The notes beneath the pieces are model-generated. The model saw nothing but the letters and a program-made list of their open reading frames with translations, made no database searches and was not told the DNA's origin. From assembly GCF_022179305.1 (NCBI RefSeq), contig NZ_BPQP01000014.1, positions 1-47,704 of the forward strand: a DNA stretch of 47,704 nucleotides. The letters run 5' to 3'. A program made the position numbers and the translations under genes. The DNA is from Methylobacterium iners. GTDB taxonomy: Bacteria > Pseudomonadota > Alphaproteobacteria > Rhizobiales > Beijerinckiaceae. How positions within the stretch are numbered: the first letter of the stretch is position 1; each line of letters opens with the position of its first letter. Below are positions 1-8,946 of the stretch, piece after piece.

Positions 1-273
1 CGAGCCTCCGACGCGGGCACCGCCCTGCCGCCCAAAGCCCGCCCGGTCGGTCACCGGACAAGCACCCTCAACTACCGGGCAGCAGGTGACGGATTAGAAA
101 CACAGCTTAGGAATAATAGCAAGAGAAATCGTGCGGATCGGGCGCATCGACGTGCGATCGGTTCATCTGCGCCGCCGGCGGGGCGCCGCATGGAAAGAAT
201 TGGTTTACCATTCCCGCACAGGATCGCGCCGTGCGGCTCGGGCGTTCTCCGGGCGCACGGAGAGTCACGCCCC
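1..273. other. Leader region upstream of ftsW, no supported gene
   Basis: No reading frame here has a recognisable product. One frame stays open from the window edge to a TAG near position 98 and could be the tail of an upstream gene, but its proline- and arginine-rich peptide does not resemble the end of MurD, the usual neighbour. Positions 95-130 are clearly richer in A and T than their surroundings and could hold a promoter; I cannot assign -35 and -10 boxes with confidence. Confidence 0.4.
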
Positions 274-1440
274 ATGATGTCCCGCGCGGAACGCACGCCC
301 CTGACGGATTGGTGGTGGACCGTCGATCGCGGCCTGCTCGCGGGCCTTGCCGCCCTGATGGTGGCCGGCCTCGTCTTCCTGATGGGCGGCGGGCCGCCGG
401 TGGCCGAGAAGCTCGGACTGCCGACCTTCCACTTCCTGAACCGGCAGGCGCTCTACCTCGCGCCGACGCTCGTGATCATTGTGGCGGTCTCGTTCCTGTC
501 CCTGCGCCATGTCCGGCGCCTTGCGCTCGGGACCTGGATCGCCGGCGTCGGGCTCTGCATCCTGGCGAGCAAGTTCGGCCCCGAGATCAAGGGCGCCCAC
601 CGCTGGATCCAGTTCGGCCCCTTCGGCCTGCAGCCGTCCGAATTCGTGAAGCCCGCCTTCGTCGTGGTCGCGGCCTGGGCCTTCTCGGAGGGCGCGCAGC
701 GGCGCGACATGCCGGGCCGGCTCCTGGCGCTCCTCGTTCTGCCGATCACCATTGTGCCGCTGATCCTGCAGCCTGATTTCGGGCAGACGATGCTGATCAC
801 CATGGTCTGGTGCGCGCTGTTCTTCGTGGCGGGGCTGCACTGGTTCTGGGTGGCCGGCCTCGGCCTCGCGGGCCTCGTCGGCGTCGGCGTCGCCTACACC
901 TTCCTGCACCACGTCCGCGAGCGCATTACCCGCTTCCTCGACAAGGATTCCGGCGACAGCTTCCAGGAATTCTGGGCGCGGGAATCCTTCAATGCGGGGA
1001 GTTGGCTCGGTGTCGGCCCGGGGGAGGGCACCGCCAAGCGCCACCTGCCCGATGCGCATACGGACTTCATCTTCTCGGTGACCGGCGAGGAATTCGGGGC
1101 GGTGGTCTGCCTCGGCCTCGTCTGCCTGTTCGCCTTCATCGTCATGCGCGGCCTCAAGCTCGCGCGGCGCACCGACGACGTCTTCACGCGGCTGGCCATC
1201 ACCGGGCTGACCACCCTGTTCGGCCTCCAGGCCTGCATCAACATGGCCGTGAACGTGCGCCTGATGCCGGCCAAGGGCATGACCCTGCCCTTCGTCTCCT
1301 ATGGCGGCTCCTCGCTGATCTCGCTGGCGCTGGGCATGGGCTTCCTGATCGCGCTGACCCGCAAGCGTCCGCGCACCGTGATGCTGAGCCAGAAGCCGCC
1401 GGGCACGGCGCCGGCGACCGTCGCGGGAGTGATGCGTTGA
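274..1440 (+). CDS. ftsW: FtsW, septal peptidoglycan polymerase (SEDS family)
   Basis: FtsW is the SEDS-family glycosyltransferase that polymerises lipid II at the division septum together with the transpeptidase FtsI. The 388-residue protein is almost entirely hydrophobic, with about ten predicted membrane spans, and shows family landmarks such as [29 protein letters not shown], and the late segment [12 protein letters not shown] chose the ATG at 274 (a second ATG follows at 277); the frame is open to 190, but the extra residues there are arginine-rich and unlike the family. The stop overlaps the proposed murG start by 4 bases, so the two are translationally coupled. The position before murG and murC is the standard dcw order. 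Identification is secure; the exact start is likely. Confidence 0.95.
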   Translation: MMSRAERTPLTDWWWTVDRGLLAGLAALMVAGLVFLMGGGPPVAEKLGLPTFHFLNRQALYLAPTLVIIVAVSFLSLRHVRRLALGTWIAGVGLCILASKFGPEIKGAHRWIQFGPFGLQPSEFVKPAFVVVAAWAFSEGAQRRDMPGRLLALLVLPITIVPLILQPDFGQTMLITMVWCALFFVAGLHWFWVAGLGLAGLVGVGVAYTFLHHVRERITRFLDKDSGDSFQEFWARESFNAGSWLGVGPGEGTAKRHLPDAHTDFIFSVTGEEFGAVVCLGLVCLFAFIVMRGLKLARRTDDVFTRLAITGLTTLFGLQACINMAVNVRLMPAKGMTLPFVSYGGSSLISLALGMGFLIALTRKRPRTVMLSQKPPGTAPATVAGVMR

Positions 1441-2546
1441 GCGTCGCCCAAGCCACGGTCCTGCTCTGCGCGGGCGGCACCGGCGGTCACCTCTTCCCCG
1501 CCGAGAGCCTGGCGCATGCGCTCCGCGCGCGCGGCGTGCGCGTGGCCCTCGCGACCGACGCCCGCGTCGATTCCATCGCCACGGAATTTCCCGCCTCGGA
1601 GATCGTGACGATCGCCTCCGCGACGCCGTCCGGCCGCTCCCTCGTGAAGCGGGCGAGCGCCCTCCTCACCCTCGGGCGCGGCTTCGGCTCGGCCGCCAAG
1701 GAGATCCGGCGCATCAACCCCGCCGCGATCGTCGGTTTCGGCGGCTATCCGACCGTGCCGCCCCTGCTCGCGGGCCAGATCCTGCGCGTGCCCACCATCC
1801 TGCACGAGCAGAATGCCGTGATGGGCCGGGCCAACGCCTTCCTGGCCCGTGGCGCCCGGGTCATCGCCACGAGCTTCCGGGACGTCCGCGGCGTGCCGGA
1901 CAAGGCGACCGCGCCCCGCGTCCATACCGGCAACCCGCTGCGGCCGGCGGTGCTCGCCGCGGCCCAGACACCCTATCCGCCGCTGGGCGAGGCCGACGGC
2001 CTGCACGTTCTCGTGTTCGGCGGAAGCCAGGGCGCGGCCGTGATGGGCGAGATCGTGCCCAAGGCGATCGCACAGCTGCCGGCGGACCTGCGCGCCCGCC
2101 TGCATCTCGTGCAGCAGGTGCGCGCGGAAAGCCTGACCGAGGTCCAGAACCAGTACCTTGCCCTCGGCCTCGCGAGCGTCGAGGCGGCGCCCTTCTTCCG
2201 CGACCTTCCCGGCCGCATGGCCCGCAGCCACCTCGTCGTGGCCCGCTCGGGCGCCTCCACGGTGTCGGAGCTCGCGGCGATCGGCCGGCCCTCGATCCTG
2301 GTCCCGCTGCCGGGCGCGCTGGATCAGGATCAGGCGGCGAACGCCGCGACCCTCGCCGCCATCGGCGCGGCGCTCGCCATCCCGCAGAGCGCCTTCACGC
2401 CCGACCGGCTCACCGCCGAGCTCGTCGACTATTTCGAGGCGCCGGCAAAATTGACCGCGGCAGCGGCAGCGGCCAAAAGCGCGGGCATTCACGACGCCGC
2501 CGAGCGGCTCGCGGGCCTCGTCATCGAGACCGCCGCCCGCACCTGA
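1437..2546 (+). CDS. murG: MurG, UDP-GlcNAc transferase making lipid II
   Basis: MurG transfers GlcNAc from UDP-GlcNAc to lipid I on the inner face of the cytoplasmic membrane, giving lipid II. The 369-residue protein begins with the glycine-rich loop [16 protein letters not shown] and has [11 protein letters not shown] in the N-terminal domain. The C-terminal GT-B domain shows [28 protein letters not shown] and [14 protein letters not shown] chose a TTG start at 1437 because the protein then opens [13 protein letters not shown], as family members do, and GGGAG lies 7 bases upstream. No ATG or GTG fits better. The TTGA overlap with the ftsW stop indicates coupling. The frame is open further upstream to 810, but only as an antiframe of ftsW. 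Confidence 0.95.
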   Translation: MSVAQATVLLCAGGTGGHLFPAESLAHALRARGVRVALATDARVDSIATEFPASEIVTIASATPSGRSLVKRASALLTLGRGFGSAAKEIRRINPAAIVGFGGYPTVPPLLAGQILRVPTILHEQNAVMGRANAFLARGARVIATSFRDVRGVPDKATAPRVHTGNPLRPAVLAAAQTPYPPLGEADGLHVLVFGGSQGAAVMGEIVPKAIAQLPADLRARLHLVQQVRAESLTEVQNQYLALGLASVEAAPFFRDLPGRMARSHLVVARSGASTVSELAAIGRPSILVPLPGALDQDQAANAATLAAIGAALAIPQSAFTPDRLTAELVDYFEAPAKLTAAAAAAKSAGIHDAAERLAGLVIETAART

Positions 2547-2596
2547 TTTCTCTTCTATGTCGGGCCTCGGCCCGTCCCACGAGACCGGTTCACGCC

Positions 2597-4003
2597 ATGA
2601 AGCTGCCCGACAAGCTCGGACCCATTCATTTCATCGGCATCGGCGGCATCGGCATGTCCGGCATCGCCGAGGTGATGCACAATCTCGGCTACACCGTGCA
2701 GGGTTCGGACGCCAACGACAACGCCAACGTCCGTCGGCTTGCCGAGAAGGGCATGAGGACCTTCGTCGGCCACGCCGCCGAGAACGTCGAGGCGGCCGCC
2801 CTCGTCGTGGTCTCCACCGCCATCCGGCGCGACAACCCCGAGCTCGCCGCCGCCCGCGAGCGCCGCCTGCCGGTGGTGCGCCGCGCCGAGATGCTGGCCG
2901 AGCTGATGCGCTTCAAGTCCTGCGTCGCGATCGCGGGCACCCACGGCAAGACCACGACGACGTCCTTGGTCGCGACATTGCTGGACGCGGGAAACCTCGA
3001 CCCCACGGTCATCAACGGCGGCATCATCAACGCCTACGGCACCAACGCCCGCATGGGCGAGGGCGAGTGGATGGTGGTGGAGGCCGACGAGTCGGACGGC
3101 ACCTTCCTCAAGCTTCCCGCCGACGTCGCCATCGTCACCAATATCGATCCCGAGCACCTCGACCATTTCGGCTCGTTCGAGGCCGTGAAGGACGCCTTCC
3201 GGCGCTTCATCGACAACATCCCGTTCTACGGCTTCGCCGTGATGTGCATCGACCACCCGGTGGTGCAGGACCTCGTCGGGCATATCGAGGACCGCCGCAT
3301 CATCACGTACGGCGAGAATCCGCAGGCCGACGTGCGCCTCATCGACATCGACCTGAAGGGCGGCCAGAGCCGCTTCCGGGTGATGATCCGCGACCGTCGC
3401 CCCGGCTTCCGCATGGAGATGGAGGACCTCGTCCTGCCGATGCCCGGCAAGCACAATGCGCTCAACGCCACCGCGGCGCTCGCCGTCGCGCACGAGCTCG
3501 GCGTCGAGCCTGAGGCGATCCGCAAGGCGCTGGCCGGTTTCGGCGGCGTGAAGCGGCGCTTCACCCGCACCGGCGAGTGGAACGGCGCGGCGATCTTCGA
3601 CGATTACGGGCACCATCCCGTGGAGATCAAGGCCGTGCTGCGCGCCGCCCGCGCCTCGACCGACGGCAACGTCATCGCCGTGGTCCAGCCCCACCGCTAC
3701 ACGCGGCTCGCCTCGCTGTTCGACGATTTCTGCACCTGCTTCAACGACGCCGACACGGTCATCGTCGCCCCCGTCTACGCGGCGGGCGAGGCGCCGATCG
3801 AGGGCATCGACCGGGATGGGCTCGTGGCCGGCCTCAAGTCGCGCGGCCACCGCGACGCCATCGCCCTCGAGCGCTCGGAAGACCTCGCCGGCATCATCGC
3901 CGGCCGGGCCGGGGAGGGGGATTACGTCGTGTGCCTGGGCGCAGGGAACATCACGCAATGGGCCTACGCGCTGCCGGGGGAACTGGCGACGCTGAAGGCG
4001 TGA
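2597..4003 (+). CDS. murC: MurC, UDP-N-acetylmuramate--L-alanine ligase
   Basis: MurC adds L-alanine to UDP-MurNAc in the cytoplasm, using ATP; it is the first of the four Mur ligases. The 468-residue length fits the family. It opens with the Rossmann-like nucleotide-sugar motif [16 protein letters not shown]. The ATP loop [13 protein letters not shown] follows at about residue 115, then [22 protein letters not shown] and the C-terminal [12 protein letters not shown]. It lies 50 bases after murG on the same strand with no obvious terminator between. The start is the first ATG in frame and gives the canonical N terminus; a Shine-Dalgarno sequence is weak. A small DUF559 gene begins only 7 bases after its stop, so murC is separated from murB here by an accessory insertion. 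Confidence 0.97.
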   Translation: MKLPDKLGPIHFIGIGGIGMSGIAEVMHNLGYTVQGSDANDNANVRRLAEKGMRTFVGHAAENVEAAALVVVSTAIRRDNPELAAARERRLPVVRRAEMLAELMRFKSCVAIAGTHGKTTTTSLVATLLDAGNLDPTVINGGIINAYGTNARMGEGEWMVVEADESDGTFLKLPADVAIVTNIDPEHLDHFGSFEAVKDAFRRFIDNIPFYGFAVMCIDHPVVQDLVGHIEDRRIITYGENPQADVRLIDIDLKGGQSRFRVMIRDRRPGFRMEMEDLVLPMPGKHNALNATAALAVAHELGVEPEAIRKALAGFGGVKRRFTRTGEWNGAAIFDDYGHHPVEIKAVLRAARASTDGNVIAVVQPHRYTRLASLFDDFCTCFNDADTVIVAPVYAAGEAPIEGIDRDGLVAGLKSRGHRDAIALERSEDLAGIIAGRAGEGDYVVCLGAGNITQWAYALPGELATLKA

Positions 4004-4010
4004 GTGGTCG

Positions 4011-4562
4011 ATGCGCTTGGGCGATCCGGAACGCACCGGCTTTCGCCGACACCTACGCGCCGATCAGGCCGAGGCCGAGCGTCGCCTCTGGGGCAGGTTG
4101 AGAAATCGCCGCCTTGCGGGCTTCAAGTCCGCACGGCAGGAGAGCGTCGGTCCCTACGTTGCAGATTTTCTCTGCCGCTCGGAAAAGCTGATCGTCGAAG
4201 CCGACGGAAGCCAGCATGCGGAATCGTCGCGTGACGAGGCCAGGGATGCTTGGCTTGCCGCGAGGGGCTATCGCATCCTTCGATTCTGGAATCCTGAGAT
4301 CATGAACAACATCGACGGTGTGATCGAGACGATCCTCGCCGCGCTCCCCCCCTCTCCCCGTGGGCGGGGAGAGGACGCCGGCCCCCTCGTCGGGGCCGGC
4401 GTGAGCCCGAAGGGCGAGGGTGAGGGGGTGGCTTCGGAGAGAGCGGACTCGGTTTCGCCTCATCCTGCTGCTCCCCCTCACCCCCGCTCCGCTCGCCCCG
4501 TCCCCGGCAAGGGGGACGAGGCCCTCTCCCCGCCCGCGGGGAGAGGGAATGCGCACCAATGA
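4011..4562 (+). CDS. DUF559 (Vsr/PD-(D/E)XK-like) protein with repeat-encoded tail
   Basis: Residues 1-112 match the DUF559 family, small proteins related to very-short-patch-repair and restriction-type endonucleases. The landmarks are [41 protein letters not shown] and [12 protein letters not shown]. The D...E.D.xQ arrangement resembles the metal site of that fold; activity is not proven. Family members usually stop near the segment ending ETILAAL. Here the frame continues about 70 more residues through a palindromic repeat (4345-4550), giving a low-complexity tail rich in P, G and R, and stops in a 4-base overlap with the murB start. The gene sits between murC and murB, where the dcw cluster is normally uninterrupted, so it is probably an acquired accessory gene. 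Confidence 0.75.
   Translation: MRLGDPERTGFRRHLRADQAEAERRLWGRLRNRRLAGFKSARQESVGPYVADFLCRSEKLIVEADGSQHAESSRDEARDAWLAARGYRILRFWNPEIMNNIDGVIETILAALPPSPRGRGEDAGPLVGAGVSPKGEGEGVASERADSVSPHPAAPPHPRSARPVPGKGDEALSPPAGRGNAHQ
4345..4550. repeat. Compound palindromic (REP-like) element between DUF559 domain and murB
   Basis: Three strong hairpins can be read directly. CCTCTCCCCG (4351-4360) pairs with 4365-4374 across a 4-base loop. ACGCCGGCCCC (4375-4385) pairs with 4392-4402 across 6 bases. CCCTCTCCCCGC (4522-4533) pairs with 4536-4547. The outer hairpins share the core CCTCTCCCCG. A GGTGAGGGGG stretch near 4419-4428 is matched in reverse by CCCCCTCACCCC near 4473. This is the make-up of a dispersed intergenic repeat. 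It is read through by the upstream ORF and may slow or end transcription before murB. Confidence 0.8.
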
Positions 4563-5491
4563 CCGCTTTCCCCGATATCACACCCGCCATCCGCGCGGCC
4601 GCTCCGGGCCTCCGCGGGCGCCTGCTGGCGAATCAGTCCCTGGCCGACCTCACCTGGTTCCGGGTGGGCGGGCCGGCGCAGGTGCTGTTCACGCCGGCCG
4701 ACGAGGAAGACCTGTCCGTTCTCCTCGCGGCCTTGGACTCCCAAACTCCCGTCACCGTCATCGGCCTCGGCTCGAACCTGATCGTGCGCGACGGCGGCGT
4801 GCCGGGCGTGGTGGTGCGGCTCGGCGGCAGGGCCTTCGGCTCGGTCGAGGTGGAGGGAGAGACCCTGCGCGCGGGCACCGCCGTTCCGGACGTGCGGCTC
4901 GCCAAGGCCGCGGCCGAGGCCGGGCTCGACGGGCTCGCCTTCTACCGCGGCATCCCGGGCTCGATCGGCGGCGCCCTGCGCATGAATGCCGGCGCCCATG
5001 GCGGCGAGACGACGGACGTGCTCGTCGAGGCGCGCGGCGTGGACCGTGAGGGCGGCCTGCGCCGCTTCACCCATGCGGAGATGGGGTTTCGCTATCGGCA
5101 CTCCTCGGCGCCCGACGACGTGATCTTCACGAGCGCCCTGTTCCGCGGTCGCCCCGGCGATCGCGCGGCGATCGAGGCCGAGATGGATCGCGTCACCGCC
5201 GCACGCGAGGCGGCCCAGCCCATCCGCGAGCGCACCGGCGGGTCGACCTTCAAGAACCCGGAGGGCGGCAAGGCCTGGCAGCTCATCGACGCGGCGGGCT
5301 GCCGAGGGCTGGTCATGGGCGGGGCCCAGGTCTCCGAGATGCACTGCAACTTCCTGATCAACCGCGAGGGCGCCACGGCCGCCGACATCGAGGGACTGGG
5401 CGAGGAGGTCCGGCGGCGGGTTCGCGAGACCTCCGGCGTGGATCTGCATTGGGAGATCAAGCGGATTGGTCTGCCGCTTCCCCGCTCGTGA
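4559..5491 (+). CDS. murB: MurB, UDP-N-acetylenolpyruvoylglucosamine reductase
   Basis: MurB is the FAD-dependent, NADPH-using enzyme that reduces UDP-GlcNAc-enolpyruvate to UDP-MurNAc in the cytoplasm. The 310-residue protein has the FAD-binding segments [30 protein letters not shown] and [21 protein letters not shown], then the catalytic-domain segment [20 protein letters not shown]. The serine of GGSTFKNP is the expected proton donor, and [14 protein letters not shown] lies near the end. The lack of an inserted loop suggests the type II form common in this class. The start ATG overlaps the stop of the preceding DUF559 frame by 4 bases (ATGA). That frame crosses a hairpin-rich repeat, so coupling is possible but uncertain. 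Confidence 0.96.
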   Translation: MTAFPDITPAIRAAAPGLRGRLLANQSLADLTWFRVGGPAQVLFTPADEEDLSVLLAALDSQTPVTVIGLGSNLIVRDGGVPGVVVRLGGRAFGSVEVEGETLRAGTAVPDVRLAKAAAEAGLDGLAFYRGIPGSIGGALRMNAGAHGGETTDVLVEARGVDREGGLRRFTHAEMGFRYRHSSAPDDVIFTSALFRGRPGDRAAIEAEMDRVTAAREAAQPIRERTGGSTFKNPEGGKAWQLIDAAGCRGLVMGGAQVSEMHCNFLINREGATAADIEGLGEEVRRRVRETSGVDLHWEIKRIGLPLPRS

Positions 5492-5511
5492 TCATGGTCG
5501 CAGAGGCCGGA

Positions 5512-5639
5512 ATGAAGTTTCGCGACATCATCCGCCTGATCGAGGCCCAGGATGATTTCTGGTGGCGACCCACGGAGGTCGTCGCCAGTATAGCCATCCA
5601 TCAAAGTCCGGCCGCGCGACCCTCATCGACCGGCCCTGA
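5512..5639 (+). pseudogene. Frameshifted HicA-family toxin remnant
   Basis: The ATG at 5512 opens a peptide MKFRDIIRLIEAQDDF, the typical N terminus of HicA mRNA-interferase toxins. After about base 5558 the original frame turns into nonsense. The frame beginning with CTG at 5559 continues the HicA fold as [20 protein letters not shown] and TLIDRP, ending at TGA 5637-5639. One missing base at 5557-5560 explains the switch. In intact HicA the catalytic histidine lies in a GSHxQY-like motif; here that stretch reads GGRRQY, so the histidine is also lost, which argues against a simple sequencing error. No hicB antitoxin follows, as ddlB begins 38 bases on. I infer a decayed orphan toxin gene. Confidence 0.75.
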
Positions 5640-5677
5640 TTCTGAATAGTGCCCCTCCCCCTCTCCGGAGACCAACT

Positions 5678-6601
5678 ATGCCCAAGCACGTCGCCGTCCT
5701 GATGGGTGGCTGGTCCTCCGAGCGGGAGGTCTCGCTGAGTTCCGGCACCGCCTGCGCCCGCGCGCTGGAGGGACAGGGCTACCGGGTCACGCCCGTCGAC
5801 GTGCAGCCCGACATCGCGACCGTGCTGAGCGCGCTGCGGCCCGACGTAGCCTTCAACGCGCTGCACGGCCCAGCGGGCGAGGACGGCACGATCCAGGGCC
5901 TGCTTGAGATCCTGAAGATTCCCTACACCCACTCGGGCGTGCTCGCCTCCGCGCTCGCGATGCATAAGGAACGTGCCAAAACGATCATGAGGGCGGCCGG
6001 CGTCAGCGTGCCGGAGGGCCGCGTCGTTAACCGTCATGAGGCCGCAAAGTCACACCCGCTGGCGCCACCCTACGTGGTGAAACCCATCGCCGAGGGCTCC
6101 TCGATGGGCGTCATCATCGTGCGCGAGGGGCGCTCGCACCCGCCCCAGGAACTGGCTCGCCCGGACTGGACCTACGGCGACGAAGTCCTTGTGGAGACTT
6201 ACATTCCAGGCCGCGAGCTGACCTGCGCGGTGATGGGCGACCGGGCGCTCGGAGTCATCGAGATCAAGCCCGCCACGGGCGAGTGGTACGACTTCGACGC
6301 CAAGTATGCCGAGGGGGGGTCGATCCACGTGCTGCCGGCGGAAATTAAACCAAATGTTTACCAGCGTGTCCAAGAGTTGTCGTTAACGGCGCATCAAGCA
6401 CTGGGCTGCCGGGGCGTCAGCCGTGCCGACCTTCGTTACGACGATACACCGGGTGGAACCGGTGCCCTCGTCGTCCTGGAGGTCAACACGCAACCCGGAA
6501 TGACCCAGACCAGCCTTGTGCCGGAGATCGCAGCCCACGCGGGCTTCAGTTTCGGTGAGCTCGTCCAATGGATGGTGGAGGACGCAACGTTGGGTCGCTG
6601 A
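5678..6601 (+). CDS. ddlB: D-alanine--D-alanine ligase
   Basis: Ddl joins two D-alanines with ATP in the cytoplasm; MurF then attaches the dipeptide to the wall precursor. The 307-residue protein opens [19 protein letters not shown], the classic Ddl N terminus. It continues with [19 protein letters not shown], the ATP-grasp region [26 protein letters not shown], and the end segment [21 protein letters not shown] with the metal-binding E and N. Position between murB and ftsQ is standard. The last 34 bases overlap the ftsQ start in another frame. Bases 6340-6385 are unusually AT-rich for this genome (AAATTAAACCAAATGTTTAC and GTCGTTAACG) and could hold an internal promoter for ftsQA, as is known inside ddlB of other bacteria; that is inference. 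Confidence 0.96.
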   Translation: MPKHVAVLMGGWSSEREVSLSSGTACARALEGQGYRVTPVDVQPDIATVLSALRPDVAFNALHGPAGEDGTIQGLLEILKIPYTHSGVLASALAMHKERAKTIMRAAGVSVPEGRVVNRHEAAKSHPLAPPYVVKPIAEGSSMGVIIVREGRSHPPQELARPDWTYGDEVLVETYIPGRELTCAVMGDRALGVIEIKPATGEWYDFDAKYAEGGSIHVLPAEIKPNVYQRVQELSLTAHQALGCRGVSRADLRYDDTPGGTGALVVLEVNTQPGMTQTSLVPEIAAHAGFSFGELVQWMVEDATLGR

Positions 6602-7488
6602 GCGCCGCCGGTCAGGCTGGCGACGGCCTCGCCGCACGTTTCCTGCGCCGCCTCGCCCCGGCGCGCCGCTCCCGCTTCGCTCCCTCCGGGCAGCGCTTTC
6701 CTCTTCATATCGGAACCCTCGGTCTCTCCGCGGCCTTCGCCGGCATCGCCGTCACGGGCTTCGTCGCCAGCGGCCGCTACGACGCTTTCGTGGCCGCGAA
6801 CGGCCGGCCGGCCGACATCCTGGCGCGCGTTGCCGGCTTCGGCGTCGAGCGCGTCACCATCTCCGGCATCGCCCGGCTCTACGAGCACGAGGTGCTGCAG
6901 GCCGCCGGCATCGACGCCCGCTCGTCCGTGCCCTTCGTCGACGTCGCGGAGGCCCGCGAGCGCCTGTCGCGGGTGCCGCTGATCGCCAGCGTCTCCGTCC
7001 GCAAGCTCTACCCGAACGAGATCGTCATCAATCAGGTCGAGCGCGAGCCGGCCGCCCTCTGGCAGCGCAACGGCGACATCTCCGTGATTGCCGCCGACGG
7101 CACCGTCATCGACGAGATGCGGGACGACCGCTACGCCGCGCTCCCTCTCGTGGTGGGCGAGGGCGCGAACCTGCGCCTCAAGGATTATCTCGGGCTGATC
7201 GAATCGGCAGGCCCGCTCGCCGAGCGCGTCCGCGCCGGCACCTTCGTCTCGGGCCGCCGCTGGACGCTGAAGCTCGACGGCATCGACATCCGCCTGCCGG
7301 AAGCCGGCGCGGCGGAAGCGCTGGCCCGGCTCGTCAGGATCCAGCGCGACAGCCGCATCCTCGACAAGGACATCATCGCGGTCGACCTGCGCATGCCCGA
7401 CCGGGTGGTGGTGCGGCTCACCGAGGAGGCGGCTGCCGCCCGGGCCGAATCCCAGAAGAAGAAGCCGAAGAAGGCGACCGAGACATGA
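6568..7488 (+). CDS. ftsQ: FtsQ, divisome bitopic membrane protein
   Basis: FtsQ is an inner-membrane protein that links early and late divisome proteins and binds FtsB/FtsL. The 306-residue protein has a basic cytoplasmic N terminus, one membrane span at about residues 48-70, and a periplasmic POTRA domain starting near [20 protein letters not shown]. The beta domain follows with [21 protein letters not shown] and IDIRLPEAG, then a lysine-rich tail KKKPKKA. The start MDGGGR inside the end of ddlB matches the usual FtsQ start in Hyphomicrobiales and supports the 34-base overlap. It lies 49 bases before ftsA. The low-complexity basic C terminus is not a domain I recognise. Confidence 0.93.
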   Translation: MDGGGRNVGSLSAAGQAGDGLAARFLRRLAPARRSRFAPSGQRFPLHIGTLGLSAAFAGIAVTGFVASGRYDAFVAANGRPADILARVAGFGVERVTISGIARLYEHEVLQAAGIDARSSVPFVDVAEARERLSRVPLIASVSVRKLYPNEIVINQVEREPAALWQRNGDISVIAADGTVIDEMRDDRYAALPLVVGEGANLRLKDYLGLIESAGPLAERVRAGTFVSGRRWTLKLDGIDIRLPEAGAAEALARLVRIQRDSRILDKDIIAVDLRMPDRVVVRLTEEAAAARAESQKKKPKKATET

Positions 7489-7537
7489 TCCGCCTCGCGT
7501 CCCGCTCCACCATCCCCGCCTTCGACCGGTAGCCAAG

Positions 7538-8860
7538 ATGCATTCGCAACACGGCCTCACGCCGCGGCTCAAACCCCTCTCCGCCCGTCGGAGCGCCACG
7601 CTGTCGGTGCTCGACATCGGCACGAGCAAGGTGGTCTGCCTCATCGCCGAGCTGCAGCCCGCCGAGGCGCTCTCGACGCTGCGCGGCCGCACCCATCTCG
7701 CCCGGATCATCGGGATCGGCCACCAGCGCTCGCAGGGGCTCAAGGGCGGCGCCATCGTCGACCTGGAGGCCGCCGAGGGCGCGATCCGTCAGGCGGTCCA
7801 CGCGGCCGAGCGGATGGCCAAGTGCGAGGTGCAGTCGGTCATCGTCAACACCTCGGGCGGGCGGCTCGCCTCGCAGCACTTCGAGGCCCGCGTCGCGGTG
7901 CGCTCCGGCTCGGTGATGGGCTCCGACGTCGAGCGGGTGCTCGAGACGGCGAGCGCCCACGGCGTCAGCCCCGGCCGGGCCGTCCTCCACGCGCTGCCGA
8001 CCGGCTACTCGCTGGACGGGCAGGGCGCCGTGATCGACCCCTCGGGCATGATCGGCGACGCGCTCGGCGTCGACCTCCACGTCGTCACCACCGAAGCCGC
8101 GTCGGCCCGCAACCTCATGCTCGCCGTCGAGCATTGCCATCTCGGCGTCGAGGCGGTGATCGCCACGCCCTACGCGGCGGGCCTCTCCGCCCTGGTCGAC
8201 GACGAGGCCGAGATGGGCGTCGCCGTCGTCGACATGGGCGGCGGCACCACCACGGTCGGCGTCTTCCAGGGCGGGCACCTCGTCCATGTCGACGCGATCG
8301 CGGTCGGCGGCCACCACGTCACCATGGACATCGCCCGCGGGCTCTCGACCCGGGTCGCGGCGGCCGAGCGGCTCAAGACCCTCTACGGCTCGGCGATCTC
8401 CACGGCGTCGGACGAGCGCGACATGATCGCGGTCCACGGGGTCGGCGAGGACGAAGGCGACGCGCCCACCCACGTGCCGCGCTCCCAGCTCGTCCGCATC
8501 ATCACGCCTCGCGTCGAGGAGGTGATCGAGCTGGTGCGCGATCGCCTGCGCAACGCGGGCTTCGCCGCCCAGGCCGGGCGCCGTGTCGTGCTGACGGGCG
8601 GCGCGAGCCAGCTCGTCGGCCTGCCCGAGGTCACCCGCCGCATCATGCAGGGGCAGGTCCGGATCGGCCGGCCCCTCGGCATCCGCGGCCTGCCCGAGGC
8701 GGCCAAGGGCCCGGCCTTCTCGGCCGCGGTCGGCCTCCTCGTCTACCCGCAGGTGGCGCATGCGGAACATTTCGAACCGCGGGGGCAAGGCGCCTTCGCG
8801 GCCACCGGAACGGACGGTTACCTCTCGCGCGTCGGACGCTGGCTCCGCGAGAGTTTCTGA
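7538..8860 (+). CDS. ftsA: FtsA, actin-like divisome protein
   Basis: FtsA is an actin-family ATPase that anchors FtsZ to the membrane and recruits later division proteins. The 440-residue protein shows the phosphate-1 motif [17 protein letters not shown], the 1C/SHS2 region starting near [15 protein letters not shown], the phosphate-2 motif [16 protein letters not shown], and the adenosine motif [15 protein letters not shown]. The C-terminal end ([15 protein letters not shown]) is an amphipathic helix of the kind that acts as the membrane-targeting sequence. The ATG at 7538 is followed by a short arginine-rich leader common in this group. ftsZ follows after a gap with two hairpins. Confidence 0.96.
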   Translation: MHSQHGLTPRLKPLSARRSATLSVLDIGTSKVVCLIAELQPAEALSTLRGRTHLARIIGIGHQRSQGLKGGAIVDLEAAEGAIRQAVHAAERMAKCEVQSVIVNTSGGRLASQHFEARVAVRSGSVMGSDVERVLETASAHGVSPGRAVLHALPTGYSLDGQGAVIDPSGMIGDALGVDLHVVTTEAASARNLMLAVEHCHLGVEAVIATPYAAGLSALVDDEAEMGVAVVDMGGGTTTVGVFQGGHLVHVDAIAVGGHHVTMDIARGLSTRVAAAERLKTLYGSAISTASDERDMIAVHGVGEDEGDAPTHVPRSQLVRIITPRVEEVIELVRDRLRNAGFAAQAGRRVVLTGGASQLVGLPEVTRRIMQGQVRIGRPLGIRGLPEAAKGPAFSAAVGLLVYPQVAHAEHFEPRGQGAFAATGTDGYLSRVGRWLRESF

Positions 8861-8866
8861 CCAACA

Positions 8867-8911
8867 CGGGCCCAGGCCCGGACCATAAGCGGCGCTTCCT
8901 CGAGAGGCGCC
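8867..8911 (+). promoter_or_regulatory. Two hairpins in the ftsA-ftsZ gap
   Basis: CGGGCC (8867-8872) pairs with GGCCCG (8875-8880) around two bases. GGCGCTTC (8891-8898) pairs with GAGGCGCC (8904-8911), with one G-T pair, around CTCGA. Neither is followed by a T-run, so they look like mRNA structure rather than a full terminator. They lie in the untranslated leader of ftsZ and could adjust the ftsA:ftsZ ratio by attenuation or mRNA processing; that role is inferred. Confidence 0.45.
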
Positions 8912-8946
8912 AAATGCAAACCGTGAAAGGCACGAGGCTCGACATC

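Noticed and set aside
4345-4550. Treating the palindromic cluster as a CRISPR array or IS end
   Set aside because: No regular repeat-spacer period, no target-site duplication and no transposase frame.
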